41,940 bases of DNA from Chloroflexota bacterium (GTDB lineage Bacteria > Chloroflexota > Anaerolineae > Anaerolineales > Villigracilaceae). The first letter of the stretch is position 1. Every line of letters begins with the position of its first letter. Both the position numbers and the translations under genes were made by a program. This document shows, in pieces, positions 27,443-34,873 of the stretch. The DNA is taken from positions 1 through 41,940 of the forward strand of contig JAPLGS010000103.1 of assembly GCA_026390015.1 (NCBI GenBank). Direction: 5' to 3'. The notes under the pieces are model-generated. The model was not told the DNA's origin. It ran no database searches and worked only from the letters and a program-made list of their open reading frames with translations.

Positions 27443-28755
27443 TTAATATTTTTCCATGCAGACATGACTTCCGCTGTGACAAACATGCTTCCAGCGGATA
27501 AGACAATGCTACCATCTTTTGATGACAATTCCAGCGCACGCGCCAATGCGGATTTTACGGGAGTGAGCGTTTCAGACTCCGCCCCAGCCTGCTCTGCCAA
27601 CTGTTGAATTTTCTCCACTTCCAAAGCGCGTGGATGATCGGCGCGCGTGATGATAATTTTCTTGATCTTCGATTTCATTTCCGCAAACATCCCTGGAATA
27701 TTTTTATCCTCCGATGCACCGAAGATGAGATAAACCATCTTGTCAGGAAAATATGTTTGCAAGGTTTCGCTCAATTTCGCAAACGAATCCTGGTTATGCG
27801 CCGAATCAAAGATCACAGGCGGATCGCGCCGCGCGATTTCAAAGCGGGCGCGCCATTGTACTTGAGAAAACCCTTTTTGTATCTGTTCGTCGGTGATGGG
27901 AATTCCGCTGGCTTTTAGAGCGGCATAAGCAGTGGCGGCGTTCTCAACTTGATGAGATCCAAGGAGGGGAATGTTGAAGGTTGGAAGGTTGGAAGATCGG
28001 AAAGTTGGAAAGTTGAAACGTTGCCCATCCAAAGACGACTCTATCAACTCAAATTTTACATCGCGTCCAACGAGCGTAAATCTTGAATTCTTAAGCGCGG
28101 CTACACGCTCTAAAACTGCGAGGGCCTCTTCCTTTTGCGGGGATGAAATCACTGGCACGCCATTTTTGATAATGCCAGCCTTCTCGCCTGCGATCAGCGT
28201 CAATGTATTTCCAAGCACAGCTGTATGGTCATAAGACAATGAAGTGATGACCGAAACCCGCGGCGTGACAATATTGGTCGCATCCAGCCGCCCGCCCAAA
28301 CCCACTTCAAACACCGCGGCGTTGACTCCATATTTACCAAACGCCAAAAATGCCAGCGCGGTTGTGATCTCAAAAGTCGTGAGCATTTCGATCTTCGCCA
28401 CATACGGTTTGATCTCCTCCACCAACTCGACCAACTGCGCGTGCGAGATCGGCTCACCGTTGATCTGGATTCGCTCGGTATATTCCAACAAATGCGGCGA
28501 GGTATATAACCCAACTTTATAACCTGCGACTTTCAAACTAGAAGCACACAGCGCGGACGTGGAACCTTTGCCCTTCGTCCCAGCCACATGGATAATGGGA
28601 TACTTATTTTGCGGGTTGCCCAGCGACTGCATCAACGCGAACATGCGGTCAAGGTTGAAGTCTGCCTTGGCAAGTTCGGAGGAATGTTTCAGGCTATAAT
28701 CCACGAAGGAATAAAGATAATCGAGAGATTGGTTGTATGCGATTTCAATGTCCAT
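27439..28755 (-). CDS. folC: Folylpolyglutamate / dihydrofolate synthase
   Basis: A Mur-ligase-fold enzyme of 438 residues that adds glutamate to folates using ATP. The P-loop is HVAGTKGKGS (56-65); other landmarks are YTSPHLLEYTERI (84-96), EVGLGGRLDATN (150-161), YDHTAVLGNTL and FDSAHNQDSF in the C-terminal domain. Residues ~246-261 (FNFPTFRSSNLPTF) are coded by a GGTTGGAA-type tandem repeat at 27973-28020 and look like an in-frame insertion into a loop before the LLGSHQ motif. The gene starts at ATG 28755 with TACAAT ending 7 nt upstream, a leaderless arrangement, and is coupled to lon through a 4-nt overlap. Confidence 0.92.
   Translation of the reverse strand: MDIEIAYNQSLDYLYSFVDYSLKHSSELAKADFNLDRMFALMQSLGNPQNKYPIIHVAGTKGKGSTSALCASSLKVAGYKVGLYTSPHLLEYTERIQINGEPISHAQLVELVEEIKPYVAKIEMLTTFEITTALAFLAFGKYGVNAAVFEVGLGGRLDATNIVTPRVSVITSLSYDHTAVLGNTLTLIAGEKAGIIKNGVPVISSPQKEEALAVLERVAALKNSRFTLVGRDVKFELIESSLDGQRFNFPTFRSSNLPTFNIPLLGSHQVENAATAYAALKASGIPITDEQIQKGFSQVQWRARFEIARRDPPVIFDSAHNQDSFAKLSETLQTYFPDKMVYLIFGASEDKNIPGMFAEMKSKIKKIIITRADHPRALEVEKIQQLAEQAGAESETLTPVKSALARALELSSKDGSIVLSAGSMFVTAEVMSAWKNIK
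27973..28020. repeat. GGTTGGAA-type tandem repeat inside folC
   Basis: Five imperfect units of the type (A/G)GTTGGAA or AGTTGAA run head to tail. The complementary form CCTTCCAACCTT recurs in the intergenic gap at 29956-29968. It keeps the folC frame open. Confidence 0.65.
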
Positions 28756-28761
28756 GCGAGG

Positions 28762-28802
28762 GATTGTAAATCGTTAATCAAATATCGTAAATCAAAAACC
28801 AC
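28762..28802. repeat. AATCGTAAATC-type A+T-rich repeat
   Basis: Imperfect copies of ATCGTAAATCA fill the divergent gap between folC and the DUF503 gene. ATCGTAAATCAAAAA (28784-28798) recurs exactly at 41480-41494 inside ctaB. Confidence 0.6.
28763..28768 (-). promoter_or_regulatory. -10 box of folC-lon, leaderless type
   Basis: TACAAT on the minus strand ends 7 nt before the folC ATG (28755). A -35-like TTTACG lies 17 nt further upstream, within the AATCGTAAATC-type repeat. Confidence 0.5.
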
Positions 28803-28803
28803 A

Positions 28804-29085
28804 GTGCTCGCCACCCTCACCCTCCATTTACACATCCCACTTTGTTCTTCGCTCAAAGAAAAGCGCCGACGGATCAAACCGCTTATTTCACGTCTGCATC
28901 GCGAGTTCAACGTCTCGGTGGCGGAAATGGATTTGCAGGATAAATGGCAGGAGACGGTCATCACGTGTGCAATGATCAATTCTGACGGAGTGACATTACG
29001 ACAGTCTTTGCAAAGTGTGGCAAAATGGGTGGAAGCGAATTGGGAAGATGGTCAGATCATTAATGAGAAGATCGAAATAATGTAA
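28804..29085 (+). CDS. DUF503 (YlxP-like) protein
   Basis: A 93-residue protein of the DUF503 family, known from Bacillus YlxP, encoded there near ribosome-assembly genes; the function is not established. The family pattern is clear: TLHLHIP.CSSLKEKR (substituted HLP.s.SLKeKR), FNVSVAEMDLQDKWQ, and a strand-rich end with VEANWEDGQI. I choose GTG 28804 because the family's first strand (LATLTLHLHI) starts directly after it; the reading frame stays open further upstream but that part overlaps folC in antisense and the repeat. There is no Shine-Dalgarno sequence. It is divergent from folC. Confidence 0.75.
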   Translation: MLATLTLHLHIPLCSSLKEKRRRIKPLISRLHREFNVSVAEMDLQDKWQETVITCAMINSDGVTLRQSLQSVAKWVEANWEDGQIINEKIEIM

Positions 29086-29086
29086 A

Positions 29087-29148
29087 TGCGTAGAAAGGTA
29101 GACAAGTACACAGGTCGTGTTTACATGTTTACCTGTTTACGTACCGAA
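29087..29148. repeat. GTAGACAGG/GTAAAC-type short repeat cluster
   Basis: GGTAGACAAGTACACAGGT is followed by its approximate inverse (ACATGTTTACCTGTTTAC). Related units, GTAGACAGG twice, occur at 41384-41405. It fills the gap before the SDR gene. Confidence 0.5.
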
Positions 29149-29163
29149 AAAAAGGAGACATAA

Positions 29164-29955
29164 ATGGATTTAGGGCTAAAGAACAAACGCGCGCTCATCA
29201 CAGGCTCATCTCGCGGACTTGGTTATGCGGCCGCGCTGGCGTTGGCAAAGGAAGGCTGTAAGGTTGCCATCAACGGGCGCGATGAAGCGAAGATAAAAGC
29301 GATTGCAGAAAAGCTGAGCAAGGAAACTGGCACTCAGGTAATTGGATTAGCGGGCGATGTTGGCTCAACCGATATTCCTGAAAAACTAATCCGACAAACC
29401 GTAGATGCTTTTGGCGGATTGGATATTCTCATCACAAACGCGGGCGGACCTCCGCCGGGCACCATCGATTCACTTGATGAAGGCGCCTGGCAAAAAGGCG
29501 TGGATCTGTGTTTGATGGCGCATGTCCGCTTGATCAAGGCGGCGCTTCCACATTTGCGGAAATCAGATGCGGCGAGTGTTTTGACGGTTACCTCTTTGAC
29601 AGTAAAACAGCCAATAGCAAATTTGCTTTTATCAAACAGTATCCGCATGGCAACGATCGGATTGACCAAATCATTGGCGCTGGATCTCGGCAAAGAAGGC
29701 ATCCGCTTCAATTCAATACTGCCAGGCTGGACGGAGACTGAACGAGTCACAGAGTTGATGACTGCCCGGGCAACAGCGAACAGCTCAACAGTTGAGGAAG
29801 AGACGCGCAAGCAATCGGAGCAGAGTCCGCTGGGGAGGTTGGGTCAACCTGAAGAGTTCGCAAATGCCGCAGTGTTCCTCGTCTCGCCTGCCGCTTCCTA
29901 TATCACGGGTGTGATGTTAAATGTGGATGGCGGGGCATATAAAGGAACGTTATAA
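29164..29955 (+). CDS. SDR-family protein lacking the usual Tyr-Lys pair
   Basis: A 263-residue short-chain dehydrogenase/reductase fold with a good coenzyme motif TGSSRGLG (13-20), TNAGG (91-95), Ser144 in VTSLTVKQP and the C-terminal SYITGVMLNVDGG. At the place of YxxxK the sequence is SNSIR (157-161), so Tyr and Lys are replaced by Ser and Arg. A distinct SDR branch annotated as 3-oxoacyl-ACP reductase-like shares an LSNxxR signature, so this is probably a subfamily trait rather than damage. Catalysis must differ from the classical mechanism or be absent. AGGAG precedes the ATG. It is followed by a small zinc-ribbon gene on the same strand. Confidence 0.88.
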   Translation: MDLGLKNKRALITGSSRGLGYAAALALAKEGCKVAINGRDEAKIKAIAEKLSKETGTQVIGLAGDVGSTDIPEKLIRQTVDAFGGLDILITNAGGPPPGTIDSLDEGAWQKGVDLCLMAHVRLIKAALPHLRKSDAASVLTVTSLTVKQPIANLLLSNSIRMATIGLTKSLALDLGKEGIRFNSILPGWTETERVTELMTARATANSSTVEEETRKQSEQSPLGRLGQPEEFANAAVFLVSPAASYITGVMLNVDGGAYKGTL

Positions 29956-29984
29956 CCTTCCAACCTTTAACTTGCAAACCAAAT
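29956..29984. repeat. CCTTCCAACCTT repeat remnant
   Basis: Directly after the SDR stop codon the sequence reads CCTTCCAACCTTTAACTTGC, matching the complementary strand of the repeat inserted in folC. Confidence 0.45.
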
Positions 29985-29994
29985 TGGAGAAACC

Positions 29995-30186
29995 ATGAAC
30001 GAACAAAATGAAAAGATATGTTTAAATTGTAATCGCACGGATGTACAGATTCCATTGATCACGCTAACGTTCAAAAGTGATGCGAAATATATTTGCGCGC
30101 AATGTTTACCGGTGCTGATCCATAAGACTCATACGCTTGCAGATAAATTACCGGGCATGGAGATCGCGCCGCCCGCAGATCACTAA
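29995..30186 (+). CDS. Small zinc-ribbon-like protein
   Basis: A 63-residue peptide with two CxxC knuckles, Cys9-Cys12 (CLNC) and Cys34-Cys37 (CAQC), spaced as in a zinc ribbon. The middle strand TLTFKSDAKYI and the C-terminal helix HKTHTLADKL are plausible parts of such a fold. GGAG lies 7-10 nt before the ATG. It sits between the SDR and MurJ genes with only 10 nt to the MurJ start. I do not recognise a named family; a role in protein or nucleic-acid binding is only a guess. Confidence 0.72.
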   Translation: MNEQNEKICLNCNRTDVQIPLITLTFKSDAKYICAQCLPVLIHKTHTLADKLPGMEIAPPADH

Positions 30187-30196
30187 CCGCAACTCG

Positions 30197-31723
30197 ATGA
30201 ATAAACTCTCCCGCTTATCACGCATTTCTCTTTTATTGAGTTTTTTCTTTGCCGCTGATAAAGTGCTGGCATTTGGTAAATCTCTGATCTTCAGCAAGAT
30301 CGTTGGATTGGAGGGAATAGGCATTTTCGGCGCGGCGAACAATATTCCCGATTATCTGTCGGCGTTACTCTCTGGCGGCGCGCTCGGAATGGCTTTTATC
30401 CCGGTGCTGAGAGAATACCTTGATAAAGGAGAAAGGCGTGAATCCTGGGAATTATTTTCCAAGGTTATCAATCTGGCATTTGTCATCACAGGATTTTTTG
30501 CCGTGATCATTATCCTGTCGGCGGACCCACTTGTAAAATATGTTGTCGCTCCGGGATTCTCTCCAGCGAATCAAATACTAACCGCTTCGCTGATGCGCCT
30601 TGATCTGGCTGCGATTGTGATCTTCTCTATCAGCGGTTTGGTTATGGCGAGCCTGCAAGCGAATCAGCATTTTTTACTGCCGGCGCTGGCTCCCGTTTTA
30701 TATAACCTGGGACAAATTTTCGGTGTCACGATCCTTAGCCCAGCCAGCGGAATTCATCTGGGGCCGATCCAATTGCCAGCCTATGGTATGGGGCTATACG
30801 GAATGGTATATGGAGTCATTCTCGGCGCATCACTGCATTTGCTTATTCAAGTGCCAGGATTGATTCGCTATCAATTTCACTGGACGCCGGTGATCGAATG
30901 GAAAAGCCCGGCGATTCAGCGGGTATTGATTCTGCTCGGGCCGCGCGTATTAACAATGGCATCCATTCAAGCCTATTTTTTGATGCGCGATAATCTGGCA
31001 TCCCGCTTTGGAGCAGTCGGCGCAGGCGCGCTCAACTTAGGTTGGACCATTGAGCAAGTACCCGAAACGATCTTTGGCACAGCCATTGCCGTAGCGCTCC
31101 TGCCTTCGCTGGCTGAATTCATCAACCGCAAACAGCTGCAGGATTTCACACAAACGGTCAACCGCGCTTTACGAGTGATGCTGGCGCTCTCCCTCCCATC
31201 AGCGGTTTTGCTGGCTTTGACAGTTCGACCCTTGGCGCAAAGCTTCTTCAACTATGAACCTGCGCGTTTAGATCTATTGACAGTCTGCACCTGGGCTTTT
31301 TTAATTGGACTGCTGGGCGATACCTGGCTCGAAGTAGCGGTACGTTCATTTTATGCGAATCAAAATACACGCACGCCGCTGATTGCGGCTTTTCTTCAGG
31401 TGATCGCTTTTGTGGTGTTTTCGCTTATCCTTTCGCCGATCATTGGACTGGTAGCGATTCCTCTATCTGCCGCGTTGACATTCACCACGCAAGCCATTAT
31501 CCTGCTCATCATCCTTAACCGTCGATTCCCAGGCTTGTTGAACATGGATAAAACTCTGTTCCGCGCGACTGCATCTGCCGTAATCGCAGGCCTTGTTACC
31601 TCAGGCTTGATCTACCTTTTACCTTTCTCCAACCTACTGACGACAATTGCCGCATTGTCTGTCGGCGGAATCATTGCTCTTGCAATTGTATGGTCAGATG
31701 CAAAACAGATTTTCAATTTGTAG
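30197..31723 (+). CDS. murJ: MurJ/MviN-type lipid flippase
   Basis: A polytopic membrane protein of 508 residues with about 14 hydrophobic helices, belonging to the MOP/MviN superfamily. MurJ moves lipid II across the cytoplasmic membrane for peptidoglycan synthesis. Typical features are an early basic/aromatic helix SLLLSFFFAADKVLAFGKS, FGAANNIPDYL, LLSGGALGMAFIPVL (the R/P-rich region after helix 2) and PETIFGTAIAVALLPSLAEF in the middle. ATG 30197 is chosen because it gives the family N-terminus, 10 nt after the zinc-ribbon stop; the longer frame overlaps that gene. Other MviN-type flippases for surface glycans cannot be ruled out because no peptidoglycan genes adjoin it. Confidence 0.85.
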   Translation: MNKLSRLSRISLLLSFFFAADKVLAFGKSLIFSKIVGLEGIGIFGAANNIPDYLSALLSGGALGMAFIPVLREYLDKGERRESWELFSKVINLAFVITGFFAVIIILSADPLVKYVVAPGFSPANQILTASLMRLDLAAIVIFSISGLVMASLQANQHFLLPALAPVLYNLGQIFGVTILSPASGIHLGPIQLPAYGMGLYGMVYGVILGASLHLLIQVPGLIRYQFHWTPVIEWKSPAIQRVLILLGPRVLTMASIQAYFLMRDNLASRFGAVGAGALNLGWTIEQVPETIFGTAIAVALLPSLAEFINRKQLQDFTQTVNRALRVMLALSLPSAVLLALTVRPLAQSFFNYEPARLDLLTVCTWAFLIGLLGDTWLEVAVRSFYANQNTRTPLIAAFLQVIAFVVFSLILSPIIGLVAIPLSAALTFTTQAIILLIILNRRFPGLLNMDKTLFRATASAVIAGLVTSGLIYLLPFSNLLTTIAALSVGGIIALAIVWSDAKQIFNL

Positions 31724-31773
31724 CACAAAATAAAACATAGATAAGAAAAAAAAATTAATGCTCCACAGGGAAG

Positions 31774-31779
31774 TATAAT
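31774..31779 (+). promoter_or_regulatory. -10 box, leaderless type, of TPR-like membrane protein gene
   Basis: A perfect TATAAT ends 7 nt before the ATG at 31787. No -35 box or ribosome binding site is visible. Confidence 0.55.
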
Positions 31780-31786
31780 TGCAACC

Positions 31787-32854
31787 ATGTCAGAACAAAT
31801 AGAAAACACACAACCTCAAAAACCTTTTGATGTAGATGATACTCAGCCGATCAAACCGATCAAGAAGAAATCATCCCGCTGGCGCTCCATTTTCGTAAGC
31901 GTTTTGGGATTTCTGCTGTTGGTTGGGATGGGTGCATTTGGCGGATACTCGAGTGGAATTAGTGATCGCCTAAAAGCGGAAGTTTCTGTTACCTCAAAAC
32001 AACTCACCGAGCAATATACGCTCGCGTTGGTCGATATCACATTTGGCCGTTATGCAACCGCACAAGAACGCCTTGAATACATCATTAAAAAAGACCCTAG
32101 CTTCCCCGGCGCACAGGAAAAACTGACCGAGGTTTTGGTGGCAAGCAATATTCATATCCCAACAAACACGCCTGTCCCAACGCCTACATCCACACCAGAT
32201 TTTAGCGGCGCTGAAAGCGCATTCCAACGCGCGCAGCAACTCATCCAGGTGCAAGATTGGCCAAATGCATTGAACGCTCTAGACACCATCCGAAAACTCG
32301 ACCCCACTTACAAGACCGCGCAAGTGGATGGAATGTATTATTACGTCCTGCGCAACCATGGACATAATCTGATCACCAAAGAAGGCAATCTCGAAGGCGG
32401 TATTTATTACCTGACCCTTGCAGAACGATTCGGGCCGCTTGACAATTCATCCAAAGGAATTCGTGAAGGTGCGCGAGCCTACATCAGGGGCGCAAGCTAC
32501 TGGGAGTTGGATTGGAAACAAGCCGTTGAGATCTTTGCCCAGGTTGGCGCTGGATTTCCCTCTCTTTGGGATGGCACCATGACAGCATCACAGCGCTTCT
32601 ACCAGGCATCCATGCGCTACGGAGATGAGCTATTCGCGCGAAGCGACTACTGCGGCGCATATCTAAACTATACGAACGCAATGGCACTGGGCGGTCTCGA
32701 TAAAACCTCCGCGAAAAATTACAACAATGCATTCACAAGTTGTTACCCAGCCACGCCTACATTAGAAATAATAGCAACAAATACAACAGGCGTACTCCCT
32801 ACAGAACCGCCAGTCGTGACGGAAACTCCAATCGTTGTCCCACCATCACCCTAA
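31787..32854 (+). CDS. Membrane-anchored TPR-like protein of unknown function
   Basis: A 355-residue protein with a cytosolic acidic/basic N-terminus, one transmembrane helix (~35-54, SIFVSVLGFLLLVGMGAFGG) and a large extracytoplasmic part. That part contains repeated helical pairs with TPR-like spacing (FGRYATAQERLEYIIKKDP; QDWPNALNALDTIRKLDP; LDWKQAVEIFAQVGAGFP; YCGAYLNYTNAMALGG). A Thr/Pro linker divides the first and later repeats (~127-143), and the C-terminus is again Thr/Pro-rich. Such proteins act as scaffolds on the outer face of the membrane. No enzyme motif is seen. The CopD-like gene follows 9 nt downstream. Confidence 0.72.
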   Translation: MSEQIENTQPQKPFDVDDTQPIKPIKKKSSRWRSIFVSVLGFLLLVGMGAFGGYSSGISDRLKAEVSVTSKQLTEQYTLALVDITFGRYATAQERLEYIIKKDPSFPGAQEKLTEVLVASNIHIPTNTPVPTPTSTPDFSGAESAFQRAQQLIQVQDWPNALNALDTIRKLDPTYKTAQVDGMYYYVLRNHGHNLITKEGNLEGGIYYLTLAERFGPLDNSSKGIREGARAYIRGASYWELDWKQAVEIFAQVGAGFPSLWDGTMTASQRFYQASMRYGDELFARSDYCGAYLNYTNAMALGGLDKTSAKNYNNAFTSCYPATPTLEIIATNTTGVLPTEPPVVTETPIVVPPSP

Positions 32855-32863
32855 TTCACTATC

Positions 32864-33373
32864 ATGACCACACCTCCATCATGGGTCATGGCGCTGATCT
32901 ACTGGCTGCACATGCTGGCAACGGTCACATGGATCGGAAGCCTGGCCGCCATCAATTTACTGGTACTACCCGCTTCAGTTCGGACCTTGAAACTGGTCGA
33001 CCAACTCAGTTTTATTGCCGCCCTCCAAAAAAGACTTGAACCCCTCGCCTGGTTTTGTATGGGATTATTGCTGGCGACAGGGCTATTCCAACTGAGTGCA
33101 AATCCGCACTATGATGGTTTCCTCTCCACGAGCACACAATGGTCATTGGCTATTCTCGTTAAACACAGTTTGGGAGTGATCATGGCGGTCGTTAGCGCCG
33201 TCCAAACCTGGGAAGTGCTCCCCTCAATTCAGCGCACTTTGATGAGAAAAGAAACCGCAAAAGCTGATGAACTTGCCCGGTTACAAAGACGCGAAATAAT
33301 TTTAATGAGAACCAACCTGATACTCTCGGCATTGATATTAGCCGCCACAGCATTTGCGAGAGCCGCTTTATAA
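32864..33373 (+). CDS. CopD-like four-helix membrane protein
   Basis: A 169-residue integral membrane protein with four hydrophobic helices. The first reads ALIYWLHMLATVTWIGSLAAINLLVLP, with the H...W.G pattern of the CopD/YozB group of heme- or copper-linked membrane proteins. A second His (KHSLGVIM) lies in helix 3, so two helices supply one His each, which could hold a b-type heme (inference). It shares the strand with the TPR-like gene 9 nt upstream and ends at a strong terminator. Whether it handles copper or heme is not decided by sequence. Confidence 0.65.
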   Translation: MTTPPSWVMALIYWLHMLATVTWIGSLAAINLLVLPASVRTLKLVDQLSFIAALQKRLEPLAWFCMGLLLATGLFQLSANPHYDGFLSTSTQWSLAILVKHSLGVIMAVVSAVQTWEVLPSIQRTLMRKETAKADELARLQRREIILMRTNLILSALILAATAFARAAL

Positions 33374-33374
33374 A

Positions 33375-33420
33375 AAACAAAGAAGCCGCTACACTACAGT
33401 AGCGGCTTCTTTGTTTCATA
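33375..33420. terminator. Bidirectional terminator between CopD-like gene and rimO
   Basis: A perfect 18-bp stem (33375-33392 with 33399-33416, core AGAAGCCGCTAC) has a six-base loop, with A-rich and T-rich flanks on either side. It serves both converging genes. Confidence 0.9.
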
Positions 33421-33428
33421 ATGTTTTT

Positions 33429-34778
33429 TTACAACGTGATCAATTTTTGCGCCAGCACTCCCGTCAGGTCATAAGCCAGCGAGCCGGTGATCCTGACAGG
33501 TACGATATCTCCCACGCTGGCCTTTCCTTCAATTACGACCAAGCCGTCCACTTCGGGCGCGTCACGATATGAACGGCCTATCGAAATGCCATCATTAAAT
33601 CCCTCCACCAAAACATCGAGTGTCTTGCCGACGTAGGATTGATTCACCTGCAGTGAGATGGATTGCTGTAACTCCATCAAACGCGCAAAACGTTCTTCTT
33701 TAACAGAAGCAGGCACAGGGTCGCCGAGAGGCGTGGAAGTCGTCCCCGGTTCAAATGAAAATGGGAAAGCGCCCGCCCGATCAAAGCGGATCTCATTTAC
33801 AAAATCATATAAGGCTTGAAATTCTTCCTCCGTCTCGCCGGGATACCCAACGATAAAAGTTGTGCGAATGGCTAATTCAGGAATCGCTGCGCGCATTTTG
33901 GCAAGTGTCTTATGCACCCAATCAATATTGGACGGGCGCTTCATGCGATACAAAGTTTTGGGATGCGCGTGTTGAAGCGGCATGTCGAGATACGGCAAAA
34001 TCTGTTTGCGGGTTGCCATCACCTCGACCAGACGATCGGTCACATAACCGGGATACGCATACATGACGCGTATCCAATCCATGTCGGGAACAGAATCCGT
34101 TAATTGTTCAAGCAAAACGGCGAGACCGTCTTTCAATCCAAAGTCGTGACCATAATCGGTTGTATCCTGCGCGATGAGAATCAGTTCACGCACGCCCGCG
34201 TCGCGCAAGGTCTGCGCTTCGTGCAGGATCGATTCAACAGGACGAGAAACCGCCGTGCCCTTGATCAGAGGAATGGCGCAGAACGCGCACGGGCGGCGGC
34301 AGCCATCCGCTATTTTAATATATGCACTCCCACCGGCAACACAGACACGCAGAGCATCGTTTTCATCCGAGCCGACAACTGTTGCGGTTTCTGGTAAATG
34401 ATAGACCGGTTCGGGGCGCGCTCCCTTGCGGACTTCGCGCACTACCTGCACAATATCCATCCAGCGGCGGGTGCCGAGAATTCCGTCTATGCCCTGAACC
34501 TTCTGCGCAACTTCCACACCATAGCGTTGAGTCAGGCAGCCTGCCGCGATCAAAACCTGTCCACTGCGTTTTGATTTGGCAAGCTCGCCCAGCACTCGAT
34601 ATGATTCTTCTTTTGCGGGGCCGATAAATCCACAGGTGTTGACAATGAGAACAGCCGCTTTATCCGGGTCATCCATCGAACGATACCCATCACGTAAAAG
34701 CAGTTGCGCCATCGAATCAGAATCAACTGTGTTTTTTGCACAACCAAGCGAGACTAAATGAAATGTATTTTTTGTCAC
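33429..34778 (-). CDS. rimO: Ribosomal protein S12 methylthiotransferase
   Basis: A radical SAM enzyme of 449 residues that attaches a methylthio group to an Asp of ribosomal protein S12. The N-terminal cluster-binding domain has Cys13 (SLGCAKNTVDS), Cys49 (VNTCGF) and Cys81 (AAGCLTQRY). The radical SAM cluster is C160xxxC164xxC167 (GCRRPCAFC). A TRAM domain closes the protein (VGKTLDVLVEG...). GCAKNTVDS is characteristic of RimO rather than of the tRNA-modifying MiaB. The start is a GTG at 34778 with AGGA about 8 nt upstream. The 95-nt gap to the RodZ-like gene upstream contains no terminator that I could see. Confidence 0.94.
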   Translation of the reverse strand: MTKNTFHLVSLGCAKNTVDSDSMAQLLLRDGYRSMDDPDKAAVLIVNTCGFIGPAKEESYRVLGELAKSKRSGQVLIAAGCLTQRYGVEVAQKVQGIDGILGTRRWMDIVQVVREVRKGARPEPVYHLPETATVVGSDENDALRVCVAGGSAYIKIADGCRRPCAFCAIPLIKGTAVSRPVESILHEAQTLRDAGVRELILIAQDTTDYGHDFGLKDGLAVLLEQLTDSVPDMDWIRVMYAYPGYVTDRLVEVMATRKQILPYLDMPLQHAHPKTLYRMKRPSNIDWVHKTLAKMRAAIPELAIRTTFIVGYPGETEEEFQALYDFVNEIRFDRAGAFPFSFEPGTTSTPLGDPVPASVKEERFARLMELQQSISLQVNQSYVGKTLDVLVEGFNDGISIGRSYRDAPEVDGLVVIEGKASVGDIVPVRITGSLAYDLTGVLAQKLITL

Positions 34779-34873
34779 ATTATTTTCCTAAAGTTGTAAA
34801 TTAATTTTAAGTCACGCTTGGAGCGCGACTATCCCAATAAAATTTTCGTCGCATTTCAAATATAAATTACCTG

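Noticed and set aside
28762-28802. CRISPR-like array
   Set aside because: Units are short, A+T-rich and contiguous, without spacers of even length; no cas genes are present.
29164-29955. SDR as a damaged 3-oxoacyl-ACP reductase (fabG)
   Set aside because: The SNxxR signature recurs in a known SDR branch, and no fatty-acid synthesis genes are nearby.
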